From Pseudomonadota bacterium (GTDB lineage: Bacteria; Pseudomonadota; Gammaproteobacteria; Burkholderiales; Thiobacillaceae), in contig JAKADY010000019.1 in NCBI GenBank assembly GCA_021826065.1, positions 1 through 50,043 on the forward strand: a stretch of 50,043 nt of DNA, written 5' to 3'. Made by a program: the position numbers and the translations under genes. Positions 7,975 through 17,008 of this stretch are shown here, piece after piece. Each line of letters begins with the position of its first letter. The first letter of the stretch is position 1. Under the pieces are notes generated by a model, which did not search any database, was not told the DNA's origin, and worked only from the letters and a program-made list of their open reading frames with translations.

Positions 7975-8502
7975 ATGAGGCCCCTCGTCCTCGGGGGTAT
8001 TTGCCTGTGCCTGGCCGGCGCGGCCCAGGCCGCGGACTGGCCGGCGGACGCCGCTGTCGACCCCAACGCCCAAAACCGCACCCTCACGCCCAGGGTGGTG
8101 GTCAACAGCGGGCGTCTGGAGTGGGAGCCACACAAGCGCGACCTGACACCCTGGCCCACCCTAAGCCACCTCGACCGGCGTGCCACCCCTCGTCCGCAGC
8201 AGGCGAACTACAACCCACCCCTGCGTGGCGACCCTGCCCGCGGCCGGGAGATCGCCATGGATCCCGCCCGCGGCAATTGCATCGCCTGCCACACCCTGCC
8301 GGGCGAATCCTGGCCCGGTTCGGTGGGCCAGCTCCTGTTGGGCTACAAGCAGCGCGGCGTGAGCGACGCCTATGTCTACCAGCAGATCTACGACCGCCGG
8401 GTGACCAACCCCAATACGGTGATGCCACCCTTTGGCACTCTGGGTGTGCTGTCCGACCAGGAAATCCGCGACCTGACCGCCTATGTGCAAAGTCTGGAAT
8501 GA
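7975..8502 (+). CDS. soxX: Sulfur oxidation c-type cytochrome SoxX
   Basis: The 175-residue precursor has a Sec signal (residues 1-20, ending AAQAA) and one covalent heme motif CIACH at residues 102-106. The likely axial methionine is in NTVMPPFG at 150. SoxX is the small subunit of SoxXA, the periplasmic cytochrome that couples thiosulfate to the swinging cysteine of SoxY and takes up the electrons. An extra segment of about 50 residues precedes the heme domain. The stop overlaps the soxA start region. No soxY, soxZ or soxB lies in this window. Confidence 0.9.
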   Translation: MRPLVLGGICLCLAGAAQAADWPADAAVDPNAQNRTLTPRVVVNSGRLEWEPHKRDLTPWPTLSHLDRRATPRPQQANYNPPLRGDPARGREIAMDPARGNCIACHTLPGESWPGSVGQLLLGYKQRGVSDAYVYQQIYDRRVTNPNTVMPPFGTLGVLSDQEIRDLTAYVQSLE

Positions 8503-9391
8503 GACCGTGCTCGCGCTTTTGCGCGTGGGAGGGCTGCTTGCGGCATTCATCGGTGTTGCCTGGGCGCAAGCGCCAGCGCCCTACCGCGACATGGACCTGC
8601 CCATGCCGGACTACGAGCCGCACGTCCGGGGCGACATGCGCCTATCCAAGACCTATCCCTACTGGCGCGACCGCAGCCGGCTCGACTGGCGTCTGGCCGG
8701 AGACCCTGAGGAGAACTGGAAGCTCAACTGGAAGTTCATGGATCCGCCCTTCAACCAGTCGGTGCATGGCGGCCATTTCGCCCTGGAGCGGGGCGAGGCG
8801 TTGTACAAGACGCTCAACCGCGATGGGCGCTTCGCCGCCTGTCTGGGCGCCGGGCGCGCCGGGCTCAAGGGGCTGCGCACGCGCTTTCCGCAATACCGTC
8901 AGGACCTCGGCCGGGTCGCCGGTCTGGAGGCGGTGATCGAGCACTGTGCCGCGGCGCAGGGCGAGGTCCTGCAGAACGGCAGCTATGACAACAGCGCTGT
9001 TTCCCTCTACATCGCCAGCCACAGCCAGGGCATGCCCATCCGCATCGACGTGTCGCGCGGGCCGCTCAAGGAGGCCTATGAGCGCGGGCGTCAGCTCTAT
9101 CACACCAAGGCGGGGCGGCTCAATTTCGCCTGTTCGTCCTGTCATACCCGCAACATCGGCCAGCTCGTGCGCGGCAGCCGCATCACCACGCCCTATGGGG
9201 ATGTCACCCACTACCCGGTCTATCGCACGCAGTATTTCCTGCAGTCGCTGCACCTGCGCATGATGGAATGCAACCTGGACACCGGGGTGCAGCCCTTGCT
9301 GCCGGGCAGCCAGGCCTACACCGACCTGGAGGTCTTCCTGACCGCGCTGTCCAACGGCTATCCGGTGAGCGTGCCGGCCGAGCGCAACTGA
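8483..9391 (+). CDS. soxA: Sulfur oxidation c-type cytochrome SoxA, apparently mono-heme
   Basis: SoxA is the catalytic subunit of SoxXA. A signal peptide ends near AWAQA (residue 30). The C-terminal heme motif CSSCH is at 217-221, and Cys263 (MMECNLDTGVQ) is the expected axial cysteine, carried as persulfide in known enzymes. The position of the N-terminal heme of di-heme SoxA reads FAACLGAG and lacks CxxCH. Cys120 and Cys155 could instead form a disulfide, as in mono-heme SoxA proteins. The ATG at 8483 overlaps soxX by 20 nt. A GTG at 8507 is an alternative start. Confidence 0.9.
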   Translation: MCKVWNETVLALLRVGGLLAAFIGVAWAQAPAPYRDMDLPMPDYEPHVRGDMRLSKTYPYWRDRSRLDWRLAGDPEENWKLNWKFMDPPFNQSVHGGHFALERGEALYKTLNRDGRFAACLGAGRAGLKGLRTRFPQYRQDLGRVAGLEAVIEHCAAAQGEVLQNGSYDNSAVSLYIASHSQGMPIRIDVSRGPLKEAYERGRQLYHTKAGRLNFACSSCHTRNIGQLVRGSRITTPYGDVTHYPVYRTQYFLQSLHLRMMECNLDTGVQPLLPGSQAYTDLEVFLTALSNGYPVSVPAERN

Positions 9392-9416
9392 TTCCGCCAT
9401 CTCGCCAGGATGGGTA

Positions 9417-9962
9417 TCAAGTCTTGCGTGCCCGGCGCCGGCGCAGATAGGCGAGGATGTAGAGCCGCCAGCCGAGCTGGACCAGGAAATAGCCGGCCGC
9501 GGCCAGGCCCGCGGCGAGGATCAGCAGCCCGATCATAAGGGTCTCGCCCATGCCGGCGAACCACTCCAACAACCGGGGCAGCAGCGCCGACCAGTCGCCG
9601 GACAACCAGTCGAACTCGAACGGCTGCAGGGTACTGGCCGCCTCCCCGGTGATCAGCGAGCCGATCCCATAGGCCGCGACGATGATGAAGGGCCAGGTGA
9701 AGGGGTTGGACAGCAGGGTGGTGGCCAGCGCCACAGGCAGATTGACGCGAAAGACGATGGCGAGGATCGCCGCGGTGGGCATCTGGAAAGGCCCCGGAAT
9801 GAGGCCGCCGAACAGGCCTGCCGCCACGCCGCCCGCCACCGAGTGACGGTTGAGGTGCCACAGGTTGGGATGACGCAGCAGGGGACGGAAATGCCGTAGG
9901 TGGCGGTGGTCCCTCACGGCTGCGTGATCGGGGAGGAACTTGCGGAAATGCTTGCGCGGCAT
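9417..9962 (-). CDS. DUF2062 family membrane protein
   Basis: The 181-residue protein has a basic N-terminus (MPRKHFRKFLPD) followed by SVAGGVAAGLFGGLIPGPFQMPTAA and LLSNPFTWPFIIVAAYGIG, characteristic of DUF2062. It has about three membrane segments. Function is unknown. It converges on soxA with a 25-nt gap and diverges from comEC, the two annotated starts being only 11 nt apart, so their promoters must overlap each other or the coding regions. Confidence 0.85.
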   Translation of the reverse strand: MPRKHFRKFLPDHAAVRDHRHLRHFRPLLRHPNLWHLNRHSVAGGVAAGLFGGLIPGPFQMPTAAILAIVFRVNLPVALATTLLSNPFTWPFIIVAAYGIGSLITGEAASTLQPFEFDWLSGDWSALLPRLLEWFAGMGETLMIGLLILAAGLAAAGYFLVQLGWRLYILAYLRRRRARKT

Positions 9963-9973
9963 GCGGCGGGCAG

Positions 9974-12409
9974 GTGCCGGGATGGATCCTGCTCGATTTT
10001 AACGTGATCCGTCTGGCGATTCTTGCCTTCGCCCTGGGTGCGGCCGTGCTGCAACTGCAACCGGCCTTGCCTGCTCATGCCTGGCTCGGGCTGGTGCTGC
10101 CCTGGCTGCTTATGCCCGTCCTGTGGTTGATGCACGAGCGTGTCAGCGTCGGCCGCCTCGTCCTCGTCGGTCTGCTGGCCGGCCTGGCGGGTTTCTACTA
10201 TGCCGCCTGGCGGGCCGAGGCCCGTCTCGCCGACCACCTGCCGGACGCCTGGGAGGGCCGGCCGATGAGCCTCACCGGCCGTGTGGTCGACCTGCCCGAG
10301 CGCACGCCGCGGGGCTGGCGTGTGCGCATCGATGTTACGGCGGTGCACACCCGCGATGCCATTGTGCCCCGGCGTGTCCTGCTCACCCATGCGCCATACC
10401 GCGGCGAGCCGCCGCCAGCGCCGGCCGCTGGTGCCTGTGTGCGCCTTGTCGCCAAACTGTCCTCGCCGCACGCCAGCCTCAACCCGCACGGCTTCGACTA
10501 TGAGGCCTGGCTCTTCGAGCGCGGCATCCGCGCCACGGGTGTGCTGACCGGCGTCCCGGTCGAGGCCGAGGGGTGCGAGGGCACCCTGCGCGGTTGGATC
10601 GACCGGAAGCGCGGTGAGATCCGCGACCGCCTGGCAGCGGCCCTGAGCGGGCACCCATACGCCGGTGTGGTCATCGCGCTGGCCATCGGCGACCAGAACG
10701 CCATCCCCGGCGCGCAGTGGACCCTGTTCCGCCACACCGGGGTCACCCACCTGATGAGCATCTCCGGCATGCACGTGACCCTCTTCTCCGCCCTGGTCTA
10801 TGCCTTGGTGACCTGGCTTTGGCGGCGTGTGCCGGCGCTTTGTCTGTGGCTGCCGGCGCGCAAGGCGGGACTCGGCCTGGGGCTACTTGCCGCGGCCGCC
10901 TACGTTGCCCTGGCGGGATTTGGCATCCCGGCCCAGCGCACCCTCTACATGCTGGCGACTGTGGTTATCGTTCTATGGGGTGGCTGGCTCACCTCGCCGA
11001 GCCGTGTGCTGGCCAGCGCGCTGCTGGTGGTGGTGGCGCTCGATCCCTGGGCCGCCCTGGCACCTGGGTTCTGGCTGTCGTTCGGGGCGGTGGCGGCACT
11101 CCTGTATGCCGGCAGCGGGCGGTTGCGCCCGCTGCCTTGGTGGCTCGCCTGGGCGAAGACCCAGGCGGCGGTCACCCTGGCGCTTACCCCGGCCTTGCTC
11201 GCCCTGTTCCACGAGCTGTCCCTGGTCTCGCCGCTGGCGAATGCTTTTGCCATCCCGCTCATCGGCCTGATCGCGGTCCCGCTCACCCTCCTGGCGGTGG
11301 TGTTGCCGCTCGACATCCTAGCCAGACTGGCCCATGCAGCGGTCGAACTGACCATGCAGGGCCTGCTCTGGCTCGATGCCCTGCCACAGCCTGTTTGGTA
11401 CGGGGCCCACCCTGGATGGCCGGCCATAATCCTGGCCCTGCTTGGCACGGCCCTGCTCCTATTGCCCCGAGGGCTGCCGGCCCGCGCGCTGGGACTCGTC
11501 CTTTTCCTGCCGCTGCTGTCGCCACGCCTAGAGCGGCCGGAGATGGGCGAGTTCTGGCTCACCGTGCTCGACGTGGGGCAGGGGCTGGCCGCTGTGGTGC
11601 GCACGGCCGGACACACCCTCGTCTATGACACCGGGCCCCTTTATGCCTCCGGCGAGGACGCTGGTGCGCGTATCGTCGCTCCTTTCCTGCACGCGCAAGG
11701 GGTCAAGCGCCTCGATGCCTTGGTCGTCAGCCACGACGACACGGACCACAGCGGCGGTGCACTGGGCCTGATGGCCAGCCTGCCTCCGGCCGTGTTGTGG
11801 ACCTCGCTGAAAGGCCTGGAGCAAAGCCGGGTGAGTCCGCACGGCCAGGCCATCCTGGCGGCGCACGCCGACGTGCGCGCCTGCACCGCTGGCACCGCCT
11901 GGCGTTGGGATGGAGTGGTGTTCACTATCCTGCACCCACCCGCGCATCATTACGCTAACCGGCACTATGCCGACAACGACCGGAGCTGTGTCCTCAAGGT
12001 GAGCAGCCCCAACGGCAGCCTGTTGCTCACGGGGGATGTCGAGCGACTGGGCGAGCTGAATCTGCTGGAGCGGGTGCCGGAGACCCTGGCGGCCGATGTC
12101 CTCGTCGCCGCCCACCACGGCAGCCGCTCCTCCTCCATGCCGGAATTCCTCGACGCCGTCGGCGCCGAGTATGGTGTGATCTCAGCCGGGCATCGCAACC
12201 GCTTCGGCCACCCCGCACCCGAGGTGCTGCAGCGCCTCACCGAGCGCGGCATGCGCATCCTGCGCACCGACCGGCAGGGCGCCTTGGCGCTGCGCTTCGC
12301 GGCAGGTGGCGTCGCGGTGGAGACCGCGCGTGACCGGCAGAGGCGCTATTGGCATAGGGTTTACCCGAATGGGGCGGAGGTCGCCAGCTCGCCTACAATG
12401 CGCCCATGA
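9974..12409 (+). CDS. comEC: DNA internalization competence protein ComEC/Rec2
   Basis: About 811 residues with the full ComEC layout: N-terminal helices, a soluble DUF4131-like region, a multi-helix competence domain (GVTHLMSISGMHVTLFSALVYAL near residues 255-277), and a C-terminal metallo-beta-lactamase domain (VLDVGQGLAAVVR, HDDTDHSGG). It forms the inner-membrane channel through which single-stranded DNA enters during natural transformation. The annotated GTG start could instead be the GTG at 10004 (MIRLAILAF), which would place the first helix at the very N-terminus. No other competence genes are nearby. Confidence 0.92.
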   Translation: MPGWILLDFNVIRLAILAFALGAAVLQLQPALPAHAWLGLVLPWLLMPVLWLMHERVSVGRLVLVGLLAGLAGFYYAAWRAEARLADHLPDAWEGRPMSLTGRVVDLPERTPRGWRVRIDVTAVHTRDAIVPRRVLLTHAPYRGEPPPAPAAGACVRLVAKLSSPHASLNPHGFDYEAWLFERGIRATGVLTGVPVEAEGCEGTLRGWIDRKRGEIRDRLAAALSGHPYAGVVIALAIGDQNAIPGAQWTLFRHTGVTHLMSISGMHVTLFSALVYALVTWLWRRVPALCLWLPARKAGLGLGLLAAAAYVALAGFGIPAQRTLYMLATVVIVLWGGWLTSPSRVLASALLVVVALDPWAALAPGFWLSFGAVAALLYAGSGRLRPLPWWLAWAKTQAAVTLALTPALLALFHELSLVSPLANAFAIPLIGLIAVPLTLLAVVLPLDILARLAHAAVELTMQGLLWLDALPQPVWYGAHPGWPAIILALLGTALLLLPRGLPARALGLVLFLPLLSPRLERPEMGEFWLTVLDVGQGLAAVVRTAGHTLVYDTGPLYASGEDAGARIVAPFLHAQGVKRLDALVVSHDDTDHSGGALGLMASLPPAVLWTSLKGLEQSRVSPHGQAILAAHADVRACTAGTAWRWDGVVFTILHPPAHHYANRHYADNDRSCVLKVSSPNGSLLLTGDVERLGELNLLERVPETLAADVLVAAHHGSRSSSMPEFLDAVGAEYGVISAGHRNRFGHPAPEVLQRLTERGMRILRTDRQGALALRFAAGGVAVETARDRQRRYWHRVYPNGAEVASSPTMRP

Positions 12410-12556
12410 TCGGCCCCCCCTTGCGCCAATAAAGAGCACGGGCGTTGGACAACGGACCGTCCGTCCGCGCGGTTATACCGCAGCGGAGGACGCCACCCGA
12501 CGCCCATCCCTCTTCCCCTGGCGCATGGCGACCGGGGCTCGACTTGAGGGGTGTGC

Positions 12557-14464
12557 GTGATCGCGGATGCCAAACGCCGTTTTGCGGAGCTCAAGGCCAC
12601 GGGTTTGCTGCCCTCGCCCAAAGGGGTGGCGCTCGCCGTGCTGGAGCTGACCCAGCGGCCCGATGCCAACATCCCGGCGCTCACCCGGCTGGTGCAGACC
12701 GATCCGGCCATGGCCGGGCGCATCCTGCGCTATGCCAATGCGGCGCACGGTGGGGCCCTGCGCCGCATCGCCTCGCTGCCGCACGCCATCGTCTTCCTGG
12801 GCCTGTTTCGCGTGCGCCAGGTCGCCTTGGGATTTTCCCTCATTGACCACTATCGCAGCGGCGCTTGTGCCAATTTCGACTACACGGGTTACTGGACCGC
12901 CTCGCTCGCGGCCGCCATCGCCGCCCAACAGGTCGCGCACCAGGCCGAGTGTCCCCCCGACGAGAGCTTCACCTGCGGCCTGCTCTCCGGGGTGGGGCGG
13001 CTCGCGCTGGCGACGGTCTTCCCCTACGAGTACAGCGAGATCCTGGCGTCCGAGCCCTCGGAGCCCACCTTGCGGCAGATGGAGCGCGACAGCTTCGGCC
13101 TGCACCATGCCGAGCTCTCCGCCGAGCTGCTTGAGGACTGGGGCCTGCCCGAGATCTTCCACCGCGCGGTGCGCTACCACGAGATCCCGGCCGAGGCCCC
13201 GTTCCCCGCCGGCTCGCGCGCCCATGCGCTGACGGCGGTGCTGCACTTCGCCGCACGCATGGGTCATCTGCTCAGCATGGACGAGGTGCGGCGCTGGGAA
13301 CGGGTGCCCTCGCTCTATCACGCGGCCGCCCAGCTCGGCCTCGAGGACCACGAGGTGCCACCCCTGTTCGAGCGGGTGGTGGCGCAGTGGCAGGATTGGG
13401 GCCGCGAGCTGCGCCTGCCCACCCACGACTTCAGCGATCTCAAGAGCCTGCTGACCCTGCCGCCCGAGCCCGGCGGTGGCGAGGCCCGGACCGCCCTGAC
13501 CCTCCTGCCCTTGCAGGTGGCCCTGATCGCGTCCGCGCCTGACCTGCGGCAGCGGCTAGTGGAGAGGCTCCAGGCACTGGGTCTCAAGGTCCTGATGGCG
13601 GGGGACCGGGCCTCGGCCCATACCCTGCTGCAGTCGCAGACCTTCGACATCATCCTGGTCGAGGTCCCGGCGTCGGTGAGCGAGGCGGTCGCCTGGCTGC
13701 GCACCCTACGTGCTGGGGGCGACGCCCGCCACGGCTATTGCATCGCCCTCATCCCGCCCGAGGCCGAGGCCGAGGTGGCCCGGCTGATGCAGGCCGGCGC
13801 CTCGGACTACCTCCTCACCCAGCCCAGCGACGCGGCCCTGATCGCCCGGCTGCACACGGCGCAGCGGGTGATCGCCCTGCAGGGCGCGGTGCGCGCCGAG
13901 CGCGAGTCGGTGATTCGCTCCTCCGGCGAATGGGCGCGCGCCAACCGGCGCCTGCTGCAGGAGGCCCTGACCGACCCGCTCACCCAGCTCGCCAACCGCC
14001 GCTACGGCCTGGACCGCCTGCAACAGGAATGGTCTTTCGCCCACCACCACGGCACGGCACTCGCTTGTCTGATGGCCGACATCGACCACTTCAAGGCGAT
14101 CAACGACCGGCACGGCCATGAGGCGGGCGACCTCGTGCTCGCCCAGGTGGCGCGCGTGCTGGAGCGCACCTGCCGGCGCAACGACATCGTCTTCCGCTAC
14201 GGCGGCGAGGAGTTCTGTGTGATCTGCCCCAGCACCGGTCTTGCCGACGCCCTGGGCCTGGCCGAGCGCATCCTGCGCGCCGTGCGCGAGGGCCGTTACG
14301 GCCCCGCCGGCGACCGCTTCGCCGTCACCCTGAGCATCGGCGTGGCCGTGCGCACCCAGGACATGGCCACGCCCGAAGACCTGCTTGCTCGCGCCGACAA
14401 GGCCCTGTACCACGCGAAATCGGGCGGGCGCGACAGGGTGGCGGCGGCGCGAAGCGACGGATGA
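12557..14464 (+). CDS. HDOD / receiver-like / GGDEF protein, probable diguanylate cyclase
   Basis: About 635 residues with an N-terminal HDOD domain (roughly 1-280), a receiver-like domain (about 320-435) and a C-terminal GGDEF domain with the active-site sequence RYGGEEF near residue 550, consistent with cyclic di-GMP synthesis. The receiver-like domain seems inactive: the usual phospho-acceptor strand reads DIILVEVPAS, with Glu in place of Asp. GAGGGG at 12546-12551 lies 5 nt before the GTG at 12557, favouring that start over the GTG at 12551. The input signal is unknown. Confidence 0.85.
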   Translation: MIADAKRRFAELKATGLLPSPKGVALAVLELTQRPDANIPALTRLVQTDPAMAGRILRYANAAHGGALRRIASLPHAIVFLGLFRVRQVALGFSLIDHYRSGACANFDYTGYWTASLAAAIAAQQVAHQAECPPDESFTCGLLSGVGRLALATVFPYEYSEILASEPSEPTLRQMERDSFGLHHAELSAELLEDWGLPEIFHRAVRYHEIPAEAPFPAGSRAHALTAVLHFAARMGHLLSMDEVRRWERVPSLYHAAAQLGLEDHEVPPLFERVVAQWQDWGRELRLPTHDFSDLKSLLTLPPEPGGGEARTALTLLPLQVALIASAPDLRQRLVERLQALGLKVLMAGDRASAHTLLQSQTFDIILVEVPASVSEAVAWLRTLRAGGDARHGYCIALIPPEAEAEVARLMQAGASDYLLTQPSDAALIARLHTAQRVIALQGAVRAERESVIRSSGEWARANRRLLQEALTDPLTQLANRRYGLDRLQQEWSFAHHHGTALACLMADIDHFKAINDRHGHEAGDLVLAQVARVLERTCRRNDIVFRYGGEEFCVICPSTGLADALGLAERILRAVREGRYGPAGDRFAVTLSIGVAVRTQDMATPEDLLARADKALYHAKSGGRDRVAAARSDG

Positions 14465-14652
14465 CACTTGAGGCCCCGGGCTGACCAGGAAGGCACTCCC
14501 ACTCGGGAGGCGTTTGTCTCGGTTCGTGCAAACCTCGATATCCGTGTCGCTTGTAGCGGTCATCGAGCCATCCTTGAGGGCTACAACGCATGCCGACGAA
14601 ACGGCGCGCTGGCGAGGAGCTGGCTGAGGCGCCGTGGCGCCACGTCCTTGAA
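14465..14652. other. Intergenic spacer without recognisable gene
   Basis: About 190 nt follow the diguanylate cyclase stop. A weak hairpin CTCCC-ACTC-GGGAG at 14496-14509 is followed by a T-rich stretch and may act as a terminator. No convincing reading frame, promoter or RNA gene is visible before MITE copy 2. Confidence 0.4.
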
Positions 14653-14888
14653 CCTAAAAACCGCAGTTGACCGCTCTTATGGCTTCGTAACGGCTCGATA
14701 ATGCAAGAGATTTTGCCTCCGGTCATCCGCTCCCAGAGGGTGAACACGCGAACCGCCCGCCTTCGGTCTTGTACGCCCGTCTGGCTGCGTTGCTCCTCCT
14801 TGCAGGCAGCCCTCCCTGCGGCGTCGTCGCGCCTTGCCAGCCGGGCGTACAAGCCCGCTTTCGGGCGCGTTCAACTGCGGTTTTTAGG
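14653..14888 (+). mobile_element. MITE copy 2 (236 bp, TSD TTGAA)
   Basis: Same length and orientation as copy 1, with perfect 18-bp terminal inverted repeats CCTAAAAACCGCAGTTGA and TCAACTGCGGTTTTTAGG. Direct repeats TTGAA at 14648-14652 and 14889-14893 are the target-site duplication, with a sequence different from that of copy 1. It differs from copy 1 at scattered positions, mainly in the left half. It lies 15 nt downstream of the sirB2 stop codon, which is on the opposite strand. Confidence 0.88.
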
Positions 14889-14903
14889 TTGAATGCGACT
14901 GAG

Positions 14904-15287
14904 TCAGAGGACGCCCGGCACCACCTGCTTGGTCACCGCCACGGCGACGATGTAGGCGAACACGCCCAGGGCGGCGATGAAGGCCTTGACCCGCACGGCC
15001 TTGGTACGGCCCCGCTTGAGGGCGACGGTGCCCAGGCCGATGTAGGCGAGCAAGCCCACGATCTTGGCGATGAGCCAGGGTTGATCGAGCGGGTTCATCC
15101 CGGCCACGACCAGCATGGCGATGGCAGAGGCGAGCAGCACGGTGTCGTTGACGTGCGGCAGCACCCGCACCCAGAGCCGTTTCAGACTGGGCGAATCGAT
15201 CAGCATCCAGAAGCCGCGTAGCAGGAACAGGGCCAGGGTCACGTAGACCGTGCCGATATGCACTAGCCGCAGCAGGGTGTACTCCAT
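14904..15287 (-). CDS. SirB2 family inner-membrane protein
   Basis: The 127-residue protein has four hydrophobic segments and the SirB2-type N-terminus (YTLLRLVHIGTVYVTLALFLLRGFWM), plus LPHVNDTVLLASAIAM. The SirB family was named for regulation of invasion genes in Salmonella, but its molecular role is unknown. It lies 22 nt downstream of pgi on the same strand, probably as the last gene of that unit. MITE copy 2 sits immediately behind it. Confidence 0.85.
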   Translation of the reverse strand: MEYTLLRLVHIGTVYVTLALFLLRGFWMLIDSPSLKRLWVRVLPHVNDTVLLASAIAMLVVAGMNPLDQPWLIAKIVGLLAYIGLGTVALKRGRTKAVRVKAFIAALGVFAYIVAVAVTKQVVPGVL

Positions 15288-15309
15288 GGACGGTGCTCCT
15301 GTGCTTCGG

Positions 15310-16959
15310 TCAGGGCTCTTCGCGCAGGCCCTTGCAGTAGTTGATAAGCCCGTTGGTGGAGGCGTCGTGGCCGCGCGCCGGCTCAGACGATTTGAGCTCG
15401 GGCAGGATGCTGCGGGCGAGCTGTTTGCCGAGCTCCACCCCCCACTGGTCGAAGGCGTTGATGTCCCAGATCACGCTTTGTACGAAGACCTTGTGTTCGT
15501 ACAGGGCGATGAGCCGGCCCAGGGTGCGCGGGTTGAGGCGGTGGTAGAGCAGGGTGTTGCTCGGGCGGTTGCCGGGGAAGACGCGGTGCGGCAGAAGCCG
15601 GGCGATCTCCTTCTTCGTGAGCCCTTGGGCCTTGAGCTCGGCGCGGACCTCGGCGGCGGTCTTGCCGCGCATGAGGGCCTCGGATTGGGCGAAGCAGTTG
15701 GCCAGCAGCATCTCGTGCTGGTCGTCCAGCGGGTTGTGCGACTCGGCGGCGATCAGGAAGTCGCAGGGGACGAGCCGGGTGCCCTGGTGGATGAGCTGAT
15801 AGAAGGCGTGCTGGCCGTTGGTGCCGGGTTCGCCGAAGACGATGGGGCCGGTGGCGTGTTTGACCGGCCGGCCGTCGCGCGTGACCGACTTGCCGTTCGA
15901 CTCCATGTCGAGCTGCTGCAGGTAGGCCGGCAGCCGCGCGAGATACTGGTCATAGGGCAGCACGGCGTGGGTCTGCGCGTCCCAGAAGTCGATGTACCAG
16001 ATGCCCAGCAGGCCGAGGATCACCGGCATGTTGGCGGCGAGCGGCGCGCTGAGGAAGTGCTGGTCCATGTCGTGCGCGCCGGCGAGCAGCTCGTCGAAGT
16101 GCTCCATGCCCAGATACAGGGCGATGGGCAGGCCGATGGCCGACCACAGCGAGTAGCGGCCGCCGACCCAGTCCCAGAATTCGAACATGTTGTCCGGGTC
16201 GATGCCGAAGTTCACCACCGCCTCGCGGTTGGTGGAGACGGCGACGAAATGACGCGCCACGGCGCGGCCGTCCTTGGCGTGCTGCAGCAGCCAGGCGCGC
16301 GCGGCGGCGGCATTGGCCAGGGTCTCCTGGGTGGTGAAGGTCTTGGAGGCGACCACGAACAGGGTGGTGTCGGGGCTCAAGCGCTTGAGCGTCTCGGTCA
16401 GGTGGGTGGGATCGACGTTGGAGACGAAATGCGCGTTGATGCCGGGCCGGGCGTAGGGGGTGAGGGCCTGGCAGACCATGGCCGGGCCCAGGTCCGAGCC
16501 GCCGATGCCGATGTTGACGATGTCGCGGATGGGCTGGCCGCTGTAGCCCTTCCATCGGCCCTGGTGCACCTTGTCGACGAAGGCCGCCATCTGTTTGAGC
16601 ACCCGACGCACGTCGATCATCACGTTGCGGCCGTCCACCATCAGGCTGAGTTCGGCCGGCGCTCGCAGCGCCGTATGCAGCACCGCCCGGTCCTCGGTAA
16701 CGTTGATGTGGCGGCCGCTGAACATGGCCGCGCGCGCCTCCTTGAGCTCGGCGGCCTTGGCCAGGCGCAGGAGCAGTCGCACGGTGTCCTGGGTGATGAG
16801 GTTCTTGGAATAGTCGAGCAGGAGGTCGTTCAGCCGCAGCGAGAAGCGCTCGAAGCGGCGCTTGTCGGCGCGGAACAGCTCGCGCAGGTGCAGTCCCTTC
16901 CACTCCTTGCGATGGGCGCGCAGGGCCTGCCAGGCGGCATCCAGTTCGGGCCGTTTCAT
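15310..16959 (-). CDS. pgi: Glucose-6-phosphate isomerase
   Basis: The 549-residue enzyme interconverts glucose 6-phosphate and fructose 6-phosphate. Motifs include [17 protein letters not shown], the PGI signature [16 protein letters not shown], the catalytic Glu region ([12 protein letters not shown] onward), and [15 protein letters not shown] near the C-terminus. Length and motif order are normal. It is likely co-transcribed with the downstream sirB2. Together with tal and the glycogen genes in this window, it links hexose phosphates to storage polysaccharide. Confidence 0.96.
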   Translation of the reverse strand: MKRPELDAAWQALRAHRKEWKGLHLRELFRADKRRFERFSLRLNDLLLDYSKNLITQDTVRLLLRLAKAAELKEARAAMFSGRHINVTEDRAVLHTALRAPAELSLMVDGRNVMIDVRRVLKQMAAFVDKVHQGRWKGYSGQPIRDIVNIGIGGSDLGPAMVCQALTPYARPGINAHFVSNVDPTHLTETLKRLSPDTTLFVVASKTFTTQETLANAAAARAWLLQHAKDGRAVARHFVAVSTNREAVVNFGIDPDNMFEFWDWVGGRYSLWSAIGLPIALYLGMEHFDELLAGAHDMDQHFLSAPLAANMPVILGLLGIWYIDFWDAQTHAVLPYDQYLARLPAYLQQLDMESNGKSVTRDGRPVKHATGPIVFGEPGTNGQHAFYQLIHQGTRLVPCDFLIAAESHNPLDDQHEMLLANCFAQSEALMRGKTAAEVRAELKAQGLTKKEIARLLPHRVFPGNRPSNTLLYHRLNPRTLGRLIALYEHKVFVQSVIWDINAFDQWGVELGKQLARSILPELKSSEPARGHDASTNGLINYCKGLREEP

Positions 16960-17008
16960 GGATGTCCTTTTTCGGATGCGGGTATCCGCGGATTATAGCC
17001 GCTTCCCG

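Noticed and set aside
15250-16998. A 582-residue open frame antisense to pgi
   Set aside because: The pgi product on the other strand is complete and conserved. This frame is Gly/Val-rich without a family.
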